Positions 1-13,916 of a DNA stretch of 37,817 nt are shown one piece after another (within the stretch, counting starts at the first letter, position 1; every line of letters starts with the position of its first letter). Both the position numbers and the translations under genes were made by a program. Below the pieces are notes generated by a model, which searched no databases, was not told where the DNA came from, and saw only the letters and a program-made list of their open reading frames with translations. This DNA comes from an uncultured Halieaceae bacterium (GTDB lineage Bacteria; Pseudomonadota; Gammaproteobacteria; Pseudomonadales; Halieaceae): the NCBI GenBank assembly GCA_913031575.1, contig CAJWEV010000018.1, forward strand, positions 1-37,817, read 5' to 3'.

Positions 1-673
1 GGTTGTCGCCACTCTTTGCAAGCGACAACACACCCCCGGTCACCGTCAACTTGACAACGTCACTCCCGTCCTTATACCGCTGTCTTACCGCTTTATAGGC
101 ATCATCAGGCCCGTTGATGACACCATCTTTTGGTCCGGGATCGCCACGCAAATCGGACCTGACACCGTTCGTCGGATCAGCATGTCCACCGGTAGTTGCC
201 ATTGACTTGCCCGCCGCGAAAATACGAGGACCCGGCACAATATTTTTTGCGATAGCATCTCGCAGTGCAAAAATGGCTTGGATGTCACCTGCACCGAGAT
301 CTCGAACGGTGGTGAATCCTGCATCCAAGGTTCGTCGCGCAAATACGGTTGACCGAAGCGCAATGTCGGCAGAGTTCATGAAGAACTGTTCAGAATAACT
401 GGCAGGCGGATCAAGCTCACCATCGAGATGGACGTGCATATCCATAAAGCCAGGAGACACGTAAGCACTGCTAAGGTCGATCACATTATTGCCTTCTGGT
501 GTAAGGAAACCGTCATCAACCGAGACAACCCGCCCACCTTCTATGGTTATTGTTTGCCTCTCTAATAGATCACCCCTCTTCGTATCAAATAGGAATCCCG
601 CATGTATCACGGTAACGGCTAGCGCGGATTGCGTGCCAAGCATTGTTAAGAAAGCGAGCGTTGTTCTAATCAT
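1..673 (-). CDS. Secreted amidohydrolase (imidazolonepropionase-like / Xaa-Pro dipeptidase-like), 5' part only
   Basis: Reading the minus strand from the ATG at 673 gives an uninterrupted 224-codon frame that runs off the left edge. Residues 1-19 are a signal peptide ([19 protein letters not shown], cut before VTVIHAG), so the enzyme is exported. The start of the metal-dependent amidohydrolase barrel follows. It shows the usual beta-sandwich opening, then [13 protein letters not shown] with the metal-binding HxH at H80 and H82, then [11 protein letters not shown], and near the edge VVKLTVTGG, whose Lys is the likely carboxylated metal bridge. This layout fits the COG1228 family, whose members hydrolyse cyclic amides or Xaa-Pro dipeptides. 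The substrate cannot be told from this half. A GGAA sits six bases before the start. It diverges from mutS across 182 bases in which I see no convincing promoter. Confidence 0.87.
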   Translation of the reverse strand, partial: MIRTTLAFLTMLGTQSALAVTVIHAGFLFDTKRGDLLERQTITIEGGRVVSVDDGFLTPEGNNVIDLSSAYVSPGFMDMHVHLDGELDPPASYSEQFFMNSADIALRSTVFARRTLDAGFTTVRDLGAGDIQAIFALRDAIAKNIVPGPRIFAAGKSMATTGGHADPTNGVRSDLRGDPGPKDGVINGPDDAYKAVRQRYKDGSDVVKLTVTGGVLSLAKSGDN

Positions 674-855
674 AAAAATTCCATACGTTTTTACGGTTTT
701 GACCTGACGATAGCGGCTAATACGGGTGTCGACCAGTACCCAGTAGCAAACACCTGAGATTAATTCAGGCGTAACCGGATACAGCAGAGTTTATGCCCCG
801 ACCGGGATTTAAACGAGGCCACTTTTGACCTATCCTCGACGTTTCGAATTTCATC

Positions 856-3432
856 ATGCCGCAGTTCATGCCGACGACCCCGGACACAAGTCAGCACACG
901 CCGATGATGCGCCAGTTTCTGGCCATAAAAGAGGCGCACCCAGACGAGTTGCTGTTCTACCGTATGGGCGATTTCTACGAGCTCTTCTACCGCGACGCGG
1001 AGATTGCAGCACCCGTGCTAGATATCACTTTGACATCACGTGGGAAGTCAGCTGGCGAAGCTATCCCGATGGCAGGCGTGCCCTTCCACGCCGCGGAGAG
1101 CTACCTAGCAAAGCTCGTCCGCGCCGGATTTTCGGTCGCTATTGCTGAGCAAATCGGCGACCCAAGCGAATCGAAAGGACCGGTCGAGAGAAGGGTGGTT
1201 CGAGTTATTACGCCCGGTACGCTTACCGACGAATCCTTGCTCGATGCCAGTGGTGATGTGCTGATCGTATCCGTATTCCGGCGTCAGCTTAGTTCAGGTA
1301 TTGCCTGGATGGATCTGAGTAGCGGGCGATTTCTGGTTACCGAAGTTGAGGGTGATGAAGCCCTCAGTGCGGAATTGCAACGCCTGTCTCCCGCTGAGTT
1401 ACTTCTTCCTGAGGATGCGAGCATCCCGGTACTGGCAGATCATGTTGCAATCAGACGTCTCGCGTCCTGGCAATTCGATGAAGACAGCGCCCGCACCCAG
1501 CTGAATCAGCATTTTCAGACCCGCGACCTGAGCGGATTTGGTTGCGGTGATCTGTCGCTGGCCATATCGGCAGCAGGCTGTCTGCTCGACTACGTTAAAG
1601 ACACGCAACGCAATGAGTTGCCGCATCTCACCTCAATCCATCACGAACGCCAAAGCGACGCAGTTATTCTTGATGCGGCGACACGTCGGAATCTCGAAAT
1701 TGATATCAATTTACATGGCGGCGAGGACAGCACACTGTTCTCGGTTTACAACTCGACCGTAACGGCCATGGGTACGCGCCACCTTAAACGCTGGCTGCAT
1801 CGGCCCGTAACGGTCCTTTCTGTTCTCGAGGATCGCCTTGATGCCGTCTCGGGCCTCGCTCAGAACTATGGATTTGAGATCACACGACAGGCACTCAAGC
1901 CCATCTCTGATCTCGAGCGCATATTGGCTAGAGTCGCATTGCGGTCTTCTCGCCCTCGAGACCTTACCCGTCTGCGGGACAGCCTCTGCGCATTGCCAGC
2001 GCTAAGGGCAGCCACCCCCCAAGACAGCAACCTACTTCAGGCACTGCAGAGTGATATCGGTCAGTACCCTGAGCTTTGCGAGCTTCTTAACAGAGCACTG
2101 GTTGAGTCGCCCCCTGTAGTCATTAGGGATGGTGGCGTGCTCGCTGAAGGCTATGACGAAGAGCTTGATAATCTGCGCGGTATTAGTGAGAACGCAGGCG
2201 AATACCTTCTTGATATTGAGGGCCGTGAGCGGGAGGCTACCGGGCTCTCTACACTCAAAGTCGGATATAACAGAGTTCATGGATATTACATAGAAATCAG
2301 CCGACAGCAGTCGGATCAAGCCCCTGATACTTACCAGCGCAGGCAGACGCTCAAAAACGTGGAACGATTTATCACGCCCGAGCTTAAGCAATTCGAGGAT
2401 AAAGCCCTATCCAGCCGAAGCCGCGCTTTGGCACGAGAAAAATTTCTGTATGAGGCGTTGGTGGAACGAATCGCAGAGGATCTAGGGCCTCTACAGACAA
2501 CATCGCGAGCCATCTGCAATCTTGATGTTCTCGCCTGTTTCGCCGAGCGCGCTGATGCTCTGTCACTGAGCCGTCCGTCGTTTTGCGAGGAAGCACAGCT
2601 CGATATCTCAAACGGACGACACCCCGTTGTTGAGCAACTCAGTGATAAGCCTTTTATTGCCAACAATACCCTGCTCAACCAACACAGGCGCATGCTGCTT
2701 ATCACGGGGCCCAACATGGGCGGGAAATCAACATATATGCGCCAAAATGCGCTCATTGTCCTCTTAGCGCATTGTGGCGCTTTTGTGCCAGCTGACAGTG
2801 TTTCCTTGTCATTGGTTGACCGAATTTTCACGCGTATCGGATCTTCGGATGATCTGGCAAGCGGTTTATCAACCTTTATGGTCGAAATGACCGAGACCGC
2901 CAACATCCTCCATAACGCCACGGAAAAAAGTCTGGTTCTCATGGATGAAGTTGGTCGCGGTACAAGTACATTTGATGGTTTGAGCATCGCTTGGGCATCG
3001 GCGGTTGCACTTGCGGAAAGGGTCCGCGCACTTACCTTTTTTGCAACCCACTATTTTGAGCTGACGGCCCTGCCCGAAGATCACGCCTCGATGGCTAACG
3101 TTCACTTGGACGCTACAGAATACGAAGACCAAGTTGTGTTCATGCATCACATACAAGAGGGACCTGCAAATCGCAGTTTTGGACTAGAAGTTGCCAAACT
3201 AGCGGGTGTTCCGATGGAAGTATTACTGCACGCTCGACAGAAACTTGACGAACTAGAAAGTCAACAGGTGATAGAGCGGCCATCGGACCCAGTTGGACAA
3301 GAAGACCTTTTCAGTACAACCACCGTAAACAGCCCCGTTCTAACCGTCTTGTCAAAAATCGATCCTGACCATATGTCGCCCAAAGAGGCGTTGGACGCGC
3401 TGTACACATTGAAAACTTTACTGGACACTTAG
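856..3432 (+). CDS. mutS: DNA mismatch repair protein MutS
   Basis: This 858-residue protein recognises mispaired bases and small loops and starts methyl-directed repair with MutL. The N-terminal mismatch-binding segment begins [20 protein letters not shown] and contains the Phe-x-Glu wedge as F40 and E42 in GDFYELF. The ATPase domain has Walker [11 protein letters not shown] with K624, and Walker [16 protein letters not shown]. The C-terminus ends [14 protein letters not shown], the usual tetramer-forming tail. Length matches E. coli MutS (853). The start at 856 has no clear ribosome-binding site; Met5 at 868 is an alternative. It is followed after 67 bases by fdxA, a neighbour also seen in pseudomonads. 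Confidence 0.98.
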   Translation: MPQFMPTTPDTSQHTPMMRQFLAIKEAHPDELLFYRMGDFYELFYRDAEIAAPVLDITLTSRGKSAGEAIPMAGVPFHAAESYLAKLVRAGFSVAIAEQIGDPSESKGPVERRVVRVITPGTLTDESLLDASGDVLIVSVFRRQLSSGIAWMDLSSGRFLVTEVEGDEALSAELQRLSPAELLLPEDASIPVLADHVAIRRLASWQFDEDSARTQLNQHFQTRDLSGFGCGDLSLAISAAGCLLDYVKDTQRNELPHLTSIHHERQSDAVILDAATRRNLEIDINLHGGEDSTLFSVYNSTVTAMGTRHLKRWLHRPVTVLSVLEDRLDAVSGLAQNYGFEITRQALKPISDLERILARVALRSSRPRDLTRLRDSLCALPALRAATPQDSNLLQALQSDIGQYPELCELLNRALVESPPVVIRDGGVLAEGYDEELDNLRGISENAGEYLLDIEGREREATGLSTLKVGYNRVHGYYIEISRQQSDQAPDTYQRRQTLKNVERFITPELKQFEDKALSSRSRALAREKFLYEALVERIAEDLGPLQTTSRAICNLDVLACFAERADALSLSRPSFCEEAQLDISNGRHPVVEQLSDKPFIANNTLLNQHRRMLLITGPNMGGKSTYMRQNALIVLLAHCGAFVPADSVSLSLVDRIFTRIGSSDDLASGLSTFMVEMTETANILHNATEKSLVLMDEVGRGTSTFDGLSIAWASAVALAERVRALTFFATHYFELTALPEDHASMANVHLDATEYEDQVVFMHHIQEGPANRSFGLEVAKLAGVPMEVLLHARQKLDELESQQVIERPSDPVGQEDLFSTTTVNSPVLTVLSKIDPDHMSPKEALDALYTLKTLLDT

Positions 3433-3499
3433 TTCGTCTTAATATTTTGACGCTCCCCGCGGTAGATCACCAAATAAAGCGGGTATTGGGGGAAACACT

Positions 3500-3823
3500 A
3501 TGGCATTCGTCGTTGGCGAAGACTGTATCAAATGTAAACACACGGACTGCGTGGAAGTATGTCCAGTGGACTGTTTTTATGAGGGTCCAAACTTTTTGGT
3601 GATCCACCCGGATGAGTGTATCGATTGCGCCTTGTGCGAACCCGAGTGCCCAATAGATGCAATATATTCAGAAGACGAGCTGCCGGCAGATCAGGAGAAT
3701 TTTCGCGAGCTTAACGCCGAACTCGCTGAGGTCTGGCCCAACATTACGGAGAAAAAAGATGCCATGCCAGACCACGAGGATTGGCAAGGAGAGCCTGGCA
3801 AGCTTGCGCTCCTAGAACGCTGA
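3500..3823 (+). CDS. fdxA: 7Fe ferredoxin (3Fe-4S plus 4Fe-4S), FdxA
   Basis: The 107-residue protein is nearly collinear with Azotobacter ferredoxin I, a low-potential cytoplasmic electron carrier. By comparison with that protein, C9, C17 and C50 hold the 3Fe-4S cluster, C21, C40, C43 and C46 hold the 4Fe-4S cluster, and C25 is the free Cys near it. The tail [17 protein letters not shown] is typical. A strong GGGGGAAACACT precedes the ATG. The stop lies three bases from the rpoS stop, which converges on it, so there is no room for a separate terminator between them. Confidence 0.97.
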   Translation: MAFVVGEDCIKCKHTDCVEVCPVDCFYEGPNFLVIHPDECIDCALCEPECPIDAIYSEDELPADQENFRELNAELAEVWPNITEKKDAMPDHEDWQGEPGKLALLER

Positions 3824-3826
3824 GCG

Positions 3827-4768
3827 TCAAACAAGTAAGTCGTCTACACAGAGACCATCTCGAAGCGCTGCGCGCTTGAGCCTTGCTAATGCGTCAATTT
3901 GAATCTGCCTCACCCGCTCGCGGGTGAGGCCAACTTCTTCGCCTACAGCCTCCAAGGTTGAAGCTTCGTAGCCCATCAGTCCGAATCGTCTAGCCAGTAT
4001 CTCGCGCTGACGATCTGGAAGGCTATCCAGCCAAGCCTCTAGACAACCTCCGACCTTCTCGTCATCGACAAGCGAAAGTGGGTTGTCTTCCGCGTGTGAA
4101 GCGACGGTATCAATAAGACTTCTTTGATTGTCATCGGAAAGTTGGTTGTCAACGGAGGTAATTTTTTCGGAAAGCTTAAGGAGCTTACTCACCTCTCCAG
4201 GATCACGATCGAGCATCTTTGCGATTTCGCTTGTTGACGGCTCGCGGCGCAATGAACTCCTTAACTCACGCGTGCATCGCAAGATCGTATTGATGTCTTT
4301 CTGAATATGAATGGGTAGCCTTATCGTCCTACCCTGATTCATTAACGCGCGGTCTATACTTTGACGAATCCACCACGTTGCGTAGGTTGAGAATCTGAAC
4401 CCACGTTCTGGATCGAATTTTTCAACAGCTCGCATTAACCCAAGATTTCCCTCCTCAATCAGGTCGAGGAGTGGTAATCCACGATTCGAGTACCGCTTCG
4501 CAATCATCACAACTAAGCGCAAATTACTATTGATCATCTGGTGCCGCGCGGCCTCATCACCGGATATAGAGGCCCTTGCAACATGAACCTCTTCAGTGGC
4601 TGTTAGGAGCGGTGTTGAACCAATTTCATTCAGATACAGCTGAACCGGATCACTCTCGCCAGGCCCATCCGAAAACGCCAGTGAATAGCCCGTTCCGGTC
4701 ATTTCAGTTTTAAAATTTAATGCAGCCTCGTTGGCTGCAGGTGCTTCAAGTGTTTCCAGATCTGCCAT
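3827..4768 (-). CDS. rpoS: RNA polymerase sigma factor RpoS (sigma-38)
   Basis: This 313-residue sigma-70-family factor directs RNA polymerase to stationary-phase and general stress promoters. Region 1.2 reads [20 protein letters not shown]. Region 2 includes [31 protein letters not shown] and [17 protein letters not shown]. Region 3 starts at TIRLPIHI. The region 4.2 helix-turn-helix is [20 protein letters not shown]. Its length (E. coli 330) and place directly after nlpD distinguish it from RpoD and RpoH. An unusually G-rich leader (AGAGGGGGGG) lies just before the ATG and probably serves as ribosome-binding site. In relatives the main rpoS promoter lies inside nlpD; I cannot place it here. 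Confidence 0.97.
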   Translation of the reverse strand: MADLETLEAPAANEAALNFKTEMTGTGYSLAFSDGPGESDPVQLYLNEIGSTPLLTATEEVHVARASISGDEAARHQMINSNLRLVVMIAKRYSNRGLPLLDLIEEGNLGLMRAVEKFDPERGFRFSTYATWWIRQSIDRALMNQGRTIRLPIHIQKDINTILRCTRELRSSLRREPSTSEIAKMLDRDPGEVSKLLKLSEKITSVDNQLSDDNQRSLIDTVASHAEDNPLSLVDDEKVGGCLEAWLDSLPDRQREILARRFGLMGYEASTLEAVGEEVGLTRERVRQIQIDALARLKRAALRDGLCVDDLLV

Positions 4769-4801
4769 GAGAGTGCCCCCCCTCTTTGGCGACCCACACT
4801 C

Positions 4802-5656
4802 CTAACGGCGTCTGGGAAGCATTGTCAGTGGGTCTATAGGCTGCCCACGCCTACGCAACTCAAAGTGAAGTTTTACTGTATCTGTTCCACTACTGCCCAT
4901 AGTCGCGATCTGCTGCCCTGCCTTTATGTTCATGTTTTCCAGGACTAATAACCGCTCGTTATGGCCGTAGGCACTCAAGTACGTATCATTGTGTTTAATG
5001 ATGAGTAGCGAGCCGTAACCCGTTACGCCCGTTCCGGCATAAACTACCTTACCTGCCGCCACAGCCTTTACCGGGTCGCCCCGCTTACCGGCAATATCGA
5101 TGCCTTTATGGCGATTGCTCGAGAAAGATCGGACAACCTTTCCTGCCGAGGGCCATCGCCAGCGCGACACAGGCTGCATGTTTTCAACGTTATCACTTGA
5201 AGCCTGGGACTTTGATGACGATTTGGTTACTGGTGTCACTTTTGACTGCTTCGGAGCAGTTTTATTAGTTTTTCTCGACGGTGAAGAGGGTTTGACAGCC
5301 ACTTTAGGAGCTTTTGGCGCAGGTTTAGGCACTGCCTTTACTGGCTTTGCTGTCTTAAGCCTTTGCCCTACTTTGATGATATAGGGCGACTGAATTCCAT
5401 TTCGCGCGGCTAACTCACGGAAATCGATCCCTAACCGAAAGGCGATGGAATAAAGCGTGTCGCCTCTCACCACTACATAGGGCTTACCCTCTTCAAGCTT
5501 GGAAACGTAATCCTGAGTGCGGATGGCATTGCCATCGCTCCGGGTTGTCTTTTCCCAGGGCCGTAAGTTATCGGGGTCTGTTCCGTAGCACCCAGCGAGC
5601 CATATCATTGACACTTGGGAGACAAAGAGCACGCGCATGACAGATGCATTTGCCAA
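4802..5656 (-). CDS. nlpD: LysM/M23-domain lipoprotein NlpD, amidase activator
   Basis: This outer-membrane-type lipoprotein helps activate periplasmic cell-wall amidases during division. A short signal ends in the lipobox LAGC. A LysM domain (YVVVRGDTLYSIAFRLG to VGQRL) binds peptidoglycan, a Lys/Pro/Ser-rich linker follows, and the C-terminus is an M23 (LytM) domain. HKGIDIAGKRG keeps the first metal ligands, but the later HxH motif reads KLHFEL with Lys replacing the first His. As in E. coli NlpD, it is therefore probably non-catalytic. The open frame starts with TTG at 5656, three bases after the DUF368 stop. ATG at 5638 (MRVLFVSQ) is a good alternative that still leaves an intact lipoprotein signal. 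Confidence 0.94.
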   Translation of the reverse strand: MANASVMRVLFVSQVSMIWLAGCYGTDPDNLRPWEKTTRSDGNAIRTQDYVSKLEEGKPYVVVRGDTLYSIAFRLGIDFRELAARNGIQSPYIIKVGQRLKTAKPVKAVPKPAPKAPKVAVKPSSPSRKTNKTAPKQSKVTPVTKSSSKSQASSDNVENMQPVSRWRWPSAGKVVRSFSSNRHKGIDIAGKRGDPVKAVAAGKVVYAGTGVTGYGSLLIIKHNDTYLSAYGHNERLLVLENMNIKAGQQIATMGSSGTDTVKLHFELRRRGQPIDPLTMLPRRR

Positions 5657-5659
5657 GAC

Positions 5660-6592
5660 CTAGCGCTCGACAGACTCGAATGACGACAGGAGCGAAACGA
5701 GCCCAACACCTAAAGTGAAAGTGACAAGACACAGCCACAGCATGGGCTCACCTACCAGCTCCTGGTAGGTTTGAGGCAACACTGGCACACTCTGAACGAC
5801 ACGGTTTTCGCCATGTCGATCAATCACCGACAAGACCGGTTGCTGCCAGGGCCATAACATAATGACTGACCCCAATAGAAAGCCATACAGAATTGCCATA
5901 GTGGCCCGCTGAGCGCGCGCTAGCAGTGCTTTTAGCAGCCGTGAAAAAGCTAGCAGCCCACAAAGACAACCCAGTGCGAAAATACCGACAGTAACAAAAT
6001 CAAGATTCACGAGTGCACTGATCACAGGTTGGTACATACCCAGAATGAGCAACAGAAAACTACCCGAAACACCAGGTAATAGCATGGCGGACACGGCGAC
6101 AGCACCGGCGAAGAAGACGCTGGCTGGGCCAACCTGCAGCTGAGTCGCCTGCGTTAATCCAATCAATGTAGCTACGCCAACACCTGTGAGCCAGAGCGTG
6201 TATTCACGTCCCGTCCAACCGACACGACTATGATAAAAAAGATGTATCGCGCTGGCCAAAACCAAGCCACAAAACAACGACCACAACGGTAGCGGGTAAT
6301 TCAGAATTAACCAGTTAAGGATGGAGGCTAGCGCGATGACAGAGGACGAGATTCCCGCACCTACGGCAACCAAAAAGTTTCCATCGACACACGCCCATGC
6401 GTCTTTGATTTTTCCTGCGAGCACCATACGTAGTGCGTCTATGCCGACACTGGCAATAGCCTCGATAAAACGGGCGTAGATACCGGTAATGAGTGCAATC
6501 GTTCCGCCAGACACACCAGGCACAAGGTCTGCCGCACCCATTGCCACTCCGCGAAGATACAGCCCCAGCCAATGATAACGACCCAGACTCAT
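5660..6592 (-). CDS. DUF368 membrane protein, PopT-like undecaprenyl-phosphate translocase
   Basis: This 310-residue inner-membrane protein has about nine hydrophobic segments. It carries the DUF368 signature twice: GAADLVPGVSGGT near residues 19-31 and LLPGVSGSFLLLILGMY around 171-187. That indicates an internal duplication with two related half-domains. Recent work on DUF368 (PopT) showed that such proteins return undecaprenyl phosphate across the membrane for reuse in wall and envelope synthesis; assigning that role here is by family. The ATG overlaps the pcm stop by four bases (ATGA), and nlpD starts three bases after its stop, so it is embedded in the pcm-nlpD-rpoS operon. That position is unusual. 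Confidence 0.88.
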   Translation of the reverse strand: MSLGRYHWLGLYLRGVAMGAADLVPGVSGGTIALITGIYARFIEAIASVGIDALRMVLAGKIKDAWACVDGNFLVAVGAGISSSVIALASILNWLILNYPLPLWSLFCGLVLASAIHLFYHSRVGWTGREYTLWLTGVGVATLIGLTQATQLQVGPASVFFAGAVAVSAMLLPGVSGSFLLLILGMYQPVISALVNLDFVTVGIFALGCLCGLLAFSRLLKALLARAQRATMAILYGFLLGSVIMLWPWQQPVLSVIDRHGENRVVQSVPVLPQTYQELVGEPMLWLCLVTFTLGVGLVSLLSSFESVER

Positions 6593-7245
6593 CGTTGAAG
6601 CCCTTCCCGCATAGGTACGAAGAAAACGTCTTCAATAATCGTTTCTTCGAAACCCTCTTCGGTTAGCTGAATCCTTACAAGCTTCTGTGAATCGCCACCC
6701 ACAGGCAATAGTAGTTGACCGCCCGTTGCAAGCTGAGAGAGTAATTTCTCTGGGACTGTTTCGGGTGCAGCGGCGCCCAGAATGACATCAAAGGGAGCAA
6801 ACTCCTCCCAACCCTCAAAGCCATCACCATGCTTACAGCGCACATTTCTAGCCTTGAGCTTACGAAGCCGCACCCGCGCCTTGTCTAACAGAGGCTTGAT
6901 TCGCTCAACCGAGTAAATTTCATCAGCCACCTTCGACAAGACAGCACTTTGATAGCCGGAGCCCGTGCCTAATTCTAACACCCGTTTTGGCCGACTCGCC
7001 TGTAGAGCCAATTCCGTCATCCTCGCTACGATGTACGGCTGACTTAGCGTTTGATTGAATCCAATCGGTAATGCAGTGTCCTCGTAAGCTCTATGGGACA
7101 AAGCTTCATCAACAAATAAGTGCCGAGGTGTCTCAGTCATTGCGCCGAGCACACGATCATCAACAATGCCTTGTGCCTTCAATCGCTCAATGAGTCTCAG
7201 ACGCGTTCGTTGCGACGTCATACCGATACCGCGAAGGTCAGTCAC
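6589..7245 (-). CDS. pcm: Protein-L-isoaspartate O-methyltransferase
   Basis: This enzyme uses S-adenosylmethionine to methylate isoaspartyl residues in ageing proteins and so starts their repair. The 218-residue sequence has the family signature [18 protein letters not shown], with the active-site Ser at S68, and the SAM-binding motif [15 protein letters not shown] with G93, G95 and G97. PVGG near the C-terminus also fits. The frame opens with GTG at 7245, which overlaps the ispF stop by four bases (GTGA). An ATG at 7221 (MTSQRTR) is a possible later start. surE, commonly just upstream of pcm, is missing. Confidence 0.96.
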   Translation of the reverse strand: MTDLRGIGMTSQRTRLRLIERLKAQGIVDDRVLGAMTETPRHLFVDEALSHRAYEDTALPIGFNQTLSQPYIVARMTELALQASRPKRVLELGTGSGYQSAVLSKVADEIYSVERIKPLLDKARVRLRKLKARNVRCKHGDGFEGWEEFAPFDVILGAAAPETVPEKLLSQLATGGQLLLPVGGDSQKLVRIQLTEEGFEETIIEDVFFVPMREGLQR

Positions 7246-7724
7246 TGGGATGGACTCTCCTCTAGCAAGACGACCGCGTGCACTGCAATCCCTTCCTCTC
7301 GCCCAACAAAACCCAGCTTTTCCGTTGTTGTCGCTTTAACGTTGATTTGATCCATGTTGCAGCCGAGATCCTCAGCAAGGTTCTGACGCATTGCGTCAAT
7401 GTATGATGCAAGTTTAGGTGCTTGAGCAATAATCGTAAGGTCGGCATTACCCAACGCGAAACGTCGCTCAGATGCCAGCGCCACCACCTGCCGCAGTAGT
7501 CGCCGACTGTCAGCGCCCTCAAAGCTTGGATCATCATCAGGAAAATGATGCCCTATATCTCCGAGTGCGAGCGCACCCAGCAAAGCGTCAGTGAGCGCGT
7601 GAAGGGCTACGTCACCATCCGAATGTGCCATCAAGCCAGTTTGGTGCGAGATACGCACCCCACAGAGCATGATGTGATCACCGTCACCAAACGCGTGCAC
7701 ATCGTAACCATGACCAATTCTCAT
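7242..7724 (-). CDS. ispF: 2-C-methyl-D-erythritol 2,4-cyclodiphosphate synthase
   Basis: This cytoplasmic trimeric enzyme closes 4-diphosphocytidyl-methylerythritol 2-phosphate into the cyclic diphosphate in the non-mevalonate isoprenoid pathway. The N-terminus [13 protein letters not shown] supplies metal ligands D8 and H10, and [11 protein letters not shown] supplies H42, at the same numbers as in E. coli Isp[13 protein letters not shown] and [17 protein letters not shown] are further family signatures. At 160 residues the length is standard. It overlaps ispD by four bases (ATGA) and pcm by four, so the three are likely translated in series. Confidence 0.98.
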   Translation of the reverse strand: MRIGHGYDVHAFGDGDHIMLCGVRISHQTGLMAHSDGDVALHALTDALLGALALGDIGHHFPDDDPSFEGADSRRLLRQVVALASERRFALGNADLTIIAQAPKLASYIDAMRQNLAEDLGCNMDQINVKATTTEKLGFVGREEGIAVHAVVLLEESPSQ

Positions 7725-8431
7725 GAGCCGACCTCCTCCGCCATGCGCCGCAAAATGATCTCTGCAAACTCCAAATCGACGGGTAACGTTACTTTAATAT
7801 TGGTTGAGGGTCCCTCAAGAATCGAGACGGGAAAGCCTGATAATTCCATAGCCATAGACTCATCAGTTATTGGTAATTGCCCACTGAGTGCGGACGATAA
7901 GGCCGTGTCAAGCTCAGAAAACCGAAATATTTGAGGAGTTTGGGCACGCCACACAACGCGTCGATCCAAGGACTCATCTACCCTCATGCTGGAAGACACA
8001 CGTTTCAATGTATCGGTGGAAGCTTGAGCAAGTACGGTACCCACCCCGCCGTCGAGCGTATGATCGATCAACCGCTGGAGCACTGAGACCGAAATACAGG
8101 GGCGCGCCGCGTCGTGGACGAGGACCCAGTCATCAGAACTCGCATAGGGCGCGATAGCCTTAAGGCCAGATAGCACGGAGTCTGCTCGCTCATTGCCTCC
8201 CGCTGCCTTTGATACCCGCGGATCTGAGAGGCTATCGATAGAATCGGCGTGTCGATCACTGGGGTCCAAAACGACCACCAAACCGCGTATGTCGGGACAG
8301 GCCAATAAGGCACTCAAAGTATGCTCGAGAATCGGTACACCGTTGATCAAAAGGTATTGCTTTGGAACTTCGGCCGCCATTCGCCTCCCGCTTCCGGCGG
8401 CCGGTACGATCGCCCAGATGCTACTACTCAC
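7721..8431 (-). CDS. ispD: 2-C-methyl-D-erythritol 4-phosphate cytidylyltransferase
   Basis: This enzyme adds CMP to methylerythritol phosphate, two steps before IspF in the isoprenoid pathway. The nucleotide-binding start [10 protein letters not shown] followed by [17 protein letters not shown] is characteristic, as are [10 protein letters not shown] and [11 protein letters not shown]. The C-terminal [14 protein letters not shown] carries the conserved Lys that binds substrate. Length is 236 residues, as in E. coli. The GTG start at 8431 overlaps the ftsB stop by four bases (GTGA). Confidence 0.97.
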   Translation of the reverse strand: MSSSIWAIVPAAGSGRRMAAEVPKQYLLINGVPILEHTLSALLACPDIRGLVVVLDPSDRHADSIDSLSDPRVSKAAGGNERADSVLSGLKAIAPYASSDDWVLVHDAARPCISVSVLQRLIDHTLDGGVGTVLAQASTDTLKRVSSSMRVDESLDRRVVWRAQTPQIFRFSELDTALSSALSGQLPITDESMAMELSGFPVSILEGPSTNIKVTLPVDLEFAEIILRRMAEEVGS

Positions 8432-8721
8432 GGCGACTTCTCTTTGGTGTCATCATCAACAAAAAGGATAAACTCCTCACCTTGCCGAACCAAACCGAGT
8501 TCTTCACGCGCGACTGCCTCAAGCATCTCATCACCCTCTTGCAGCTCAAGCACCTGGCGCGCTAGCGCATCGTTCCGCTCTCTGAGTAGTTGGTTACCCT
8601 CTTCACCCACTCGAACCTGTGTTTCAAGCCCTTGTCGCTCGCGAATACCTCCTTCACCTAACCAAAGTCGGTATTGTAATAGGAGCAGTAGCCCTACGAG
8701 CCCTAGCAGCAGGGGCCGCAC
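8428..8721 (-). CDS. ftsB: Cell division protein FtsB
   Basis: This 97-residue bitopic membrane protein of the divisome forms a complex with FtsL and FtsQ and helps switch on septal wall synthesis. One hydrophobic helix at residues 3-16 (LLLGLVGLLLLLQYRLW) is followed by a long coiled coil rich in Glu, Gln and Leu (about 20-70), then AREELGLVRQGEEFILFV, the usual end of the family. The start is GTG at 8721, four bases after the eno stop. Its position between eno and ispD is the normal gammaproteobacterial one. Confidence 0.93.
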   Translation of the reverse strand: MRPLLLGLVGLLLLLQYRLWLGEGGIRERQGLETQVRVGEEGNQLLRERNDALARQVLELQEGDEMLEAVAREELGLVRQGEEFILFVDDDTKEKSP

Positions 8722-8725
8722 TGGA

Positions 8726-10021
<1,296 letters not shown>

Positions 10022-10036
10022 TTACTCCACTTAGTG

Positions 10037-12591
<2,555 letters not shown>

Positions 12592-12613
12592 TTACCAAAG
12601 AGTCTCCATTCGC

Positions 12614-13909
12614 TCAATTTGGAAAGGTTATTTTTGGAGGCATCCAGACCGGTACTAATCCTCCTTTGCAGAGGTTCAAATTTGAGCAAGCTGATGTCAG
12701 CCCGACATCAGGAATTGAAATGATTTCATCGCCGGCTTGCACTAGCGGATAACACCCTCGCAAATAAGGCGGGACGCCCGCTTCTTGGAGCCATTGCCCT
12801 ATTGAGCGCCGGGGCCGCTTAAGAAGCGGCACAGCCTCTCCCGGGCGCGGTGCTCTGACCTTAATGGGAATACCTGCGGGCAATCCCGTATCGGCCTCTT
12901 GCCAAGCGATAGAGCCCCATGTGCCTGACAGCGCATCACCCACCTCACACGAAATATCAAAGTCGCGATCAATATTTGAAGGATAGAGATGGATACCCTG
13001 ACGCCATCGCTGCAAGAGATAAAGCCCTACTCTAAGCTCAGGCAGTTTATCTCCCTCTGCCTGCCTACACTGGCGAGCAAATTCCTCTAACGCGGCGAAC
13101 TCAGGTAGGGGAGCATTCAGCTCTTTCAGCCATCCGTAAAGTGCTCGATGTAACCCTTTGGTATCGCACATTTCAATTGGCAAATAGGGTCCGCCAAATC
13201 TCGTAAATTCGGTTTGATTGTGGATAGAATCGGACGCGGCCAGTTCACCGCTCAAAGCTGCGGAACGGGCAAACCCGGAGCGATAGCCGGGCCATCGAGA
13301 CTCGATGAGCGGCAAGACGTCGTGTCGCAGGAAATTGCGATCGTAGCGCGTATCATCGTTACTACTGTCGTTCAGGTAATCGAGTTCATGGGAGACCGCG
13401 TATTCCTCAATCTGGGAACGGGTGATCCCAAGAAACAGCCTCACTAATGAGCCAATACCCAACGACCGTTTTTCTGGTATTCCGGCGAGCCCCGACGGAC
13501 CAGCTCCCCGTATGAGACGGAATAGCACGGTCTCAACCTGATCATCGAGGTGATGACCGAGTAAAAGGACATCTCCGGCATCCAGGAAAGATTCAAACAC
13601 AGCGTATCTCGCATCGCGGGCTTGTGCCTCGGGGGATGCTCCCACATCAACGGATGCAACTCGTTCATGAAATTCAACGCCGAGGTCAGAAGCCACGGCC
13701 GCGCAGTGTGTAGCCCATGCACTGGCATCCTCATGAAGTCCATGATTGACGTGCAGCGCAATGATGGGAGGTAGGGCTTCTCGTAGGGAGAGTTCGACTA
13801 GGGCGTGGAGGAGGCAATGACTGTCTATACCACCTGAATAGCCGACACAGAGTCGACTCGCTGTTTTCAGTGAGGTGAGTTGCGCAATCAGTGCTGGGAG
13901 CAGCGCCAT
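12614..13909 (-). CDS. tilS: tRNA(Ile)-lysidine synthase TilS
   Basis: TilS attaches lysine to C34 of the CAU-anticodon isoleucine tRNA, changing its codon and amino-acid specificity; the reaction is essential. The ATP-pyrophosphatase P-loop is SGGIDS at residues 25-30. LHVNHGLHEDA, LLLGHHLDDQVETVLFRLIRG and LRHDVLPLI complete the N-terminal catalytic domain. The C-terminal part (KVRAPRPGEAVPL, GQWLQEAGVPPYLR) is the substrate-binding TilS_C region. Length is 431 residues, as in E. coli. It starts seven bases after the accA stop. Confidence 0.96.
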   Translation of the reverse strand: MALLPALIAQLTSLKTASRLCVGYSGGIDSHCLLHALVELSLREALPPIIALHVNHGLHEDASAWATHCAAVASDLGVEFHERVASVDVGASPEAQARDARYAVFESFLDAGDVLLLGHHLDDQVETVLFRLIRGAGPSGLAGIPEKRSLGIGSLVRLFLGITRSQIEEYAVSHELDYLNDSSNDDTRYDRNFLRHDVLPLIESRWPGYRSGFARSAALSGELAASDSIHNQTEFTRFGGPYLPIEMCDTKGLHRALYGWLKELNAPLPEFAALEEFARQCRQAEGDKLPELRVGLYLLQRWRQGIHLYPSNIDRDFDISCEVGDALSGTWGSIAWQEADTGLPAGIPIKVRAPRPGEAVPLLKRPRRSIGQWLQEAGVPPYLRGCYPLVQAGDEIISIPDVGLTSACSNLNLCKGGLVPVWMPPKITFPN

Positions 13910-13916
13910 GACCTGA

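Noticed and set aside
85-398. Open frames on both strands near the left edge
   Set aside because: They are shadows of the amidohydrolase, whose true frame runs off the edge and reads through this region with clear motifs.
825-855. TTGACC before mutS as a -35 box
   Set aside because: A -10 box at normal spacing would put the transcript start after the called mutS ATG, and no good -10 match is visible.
825-1148. Plus-strand open frame overlapping the start of mutS
   Set aside because: It lies in another frame of mutS, which is certain; the protein is Arg/His-rich and matches nothing.
3433-3499. CCCGC/GCGGG pairing after mutS as a terminator
   Set aside because: The stem is five pairs with an 18-base loop, has no T-run, and overlaps the fdxA leader.
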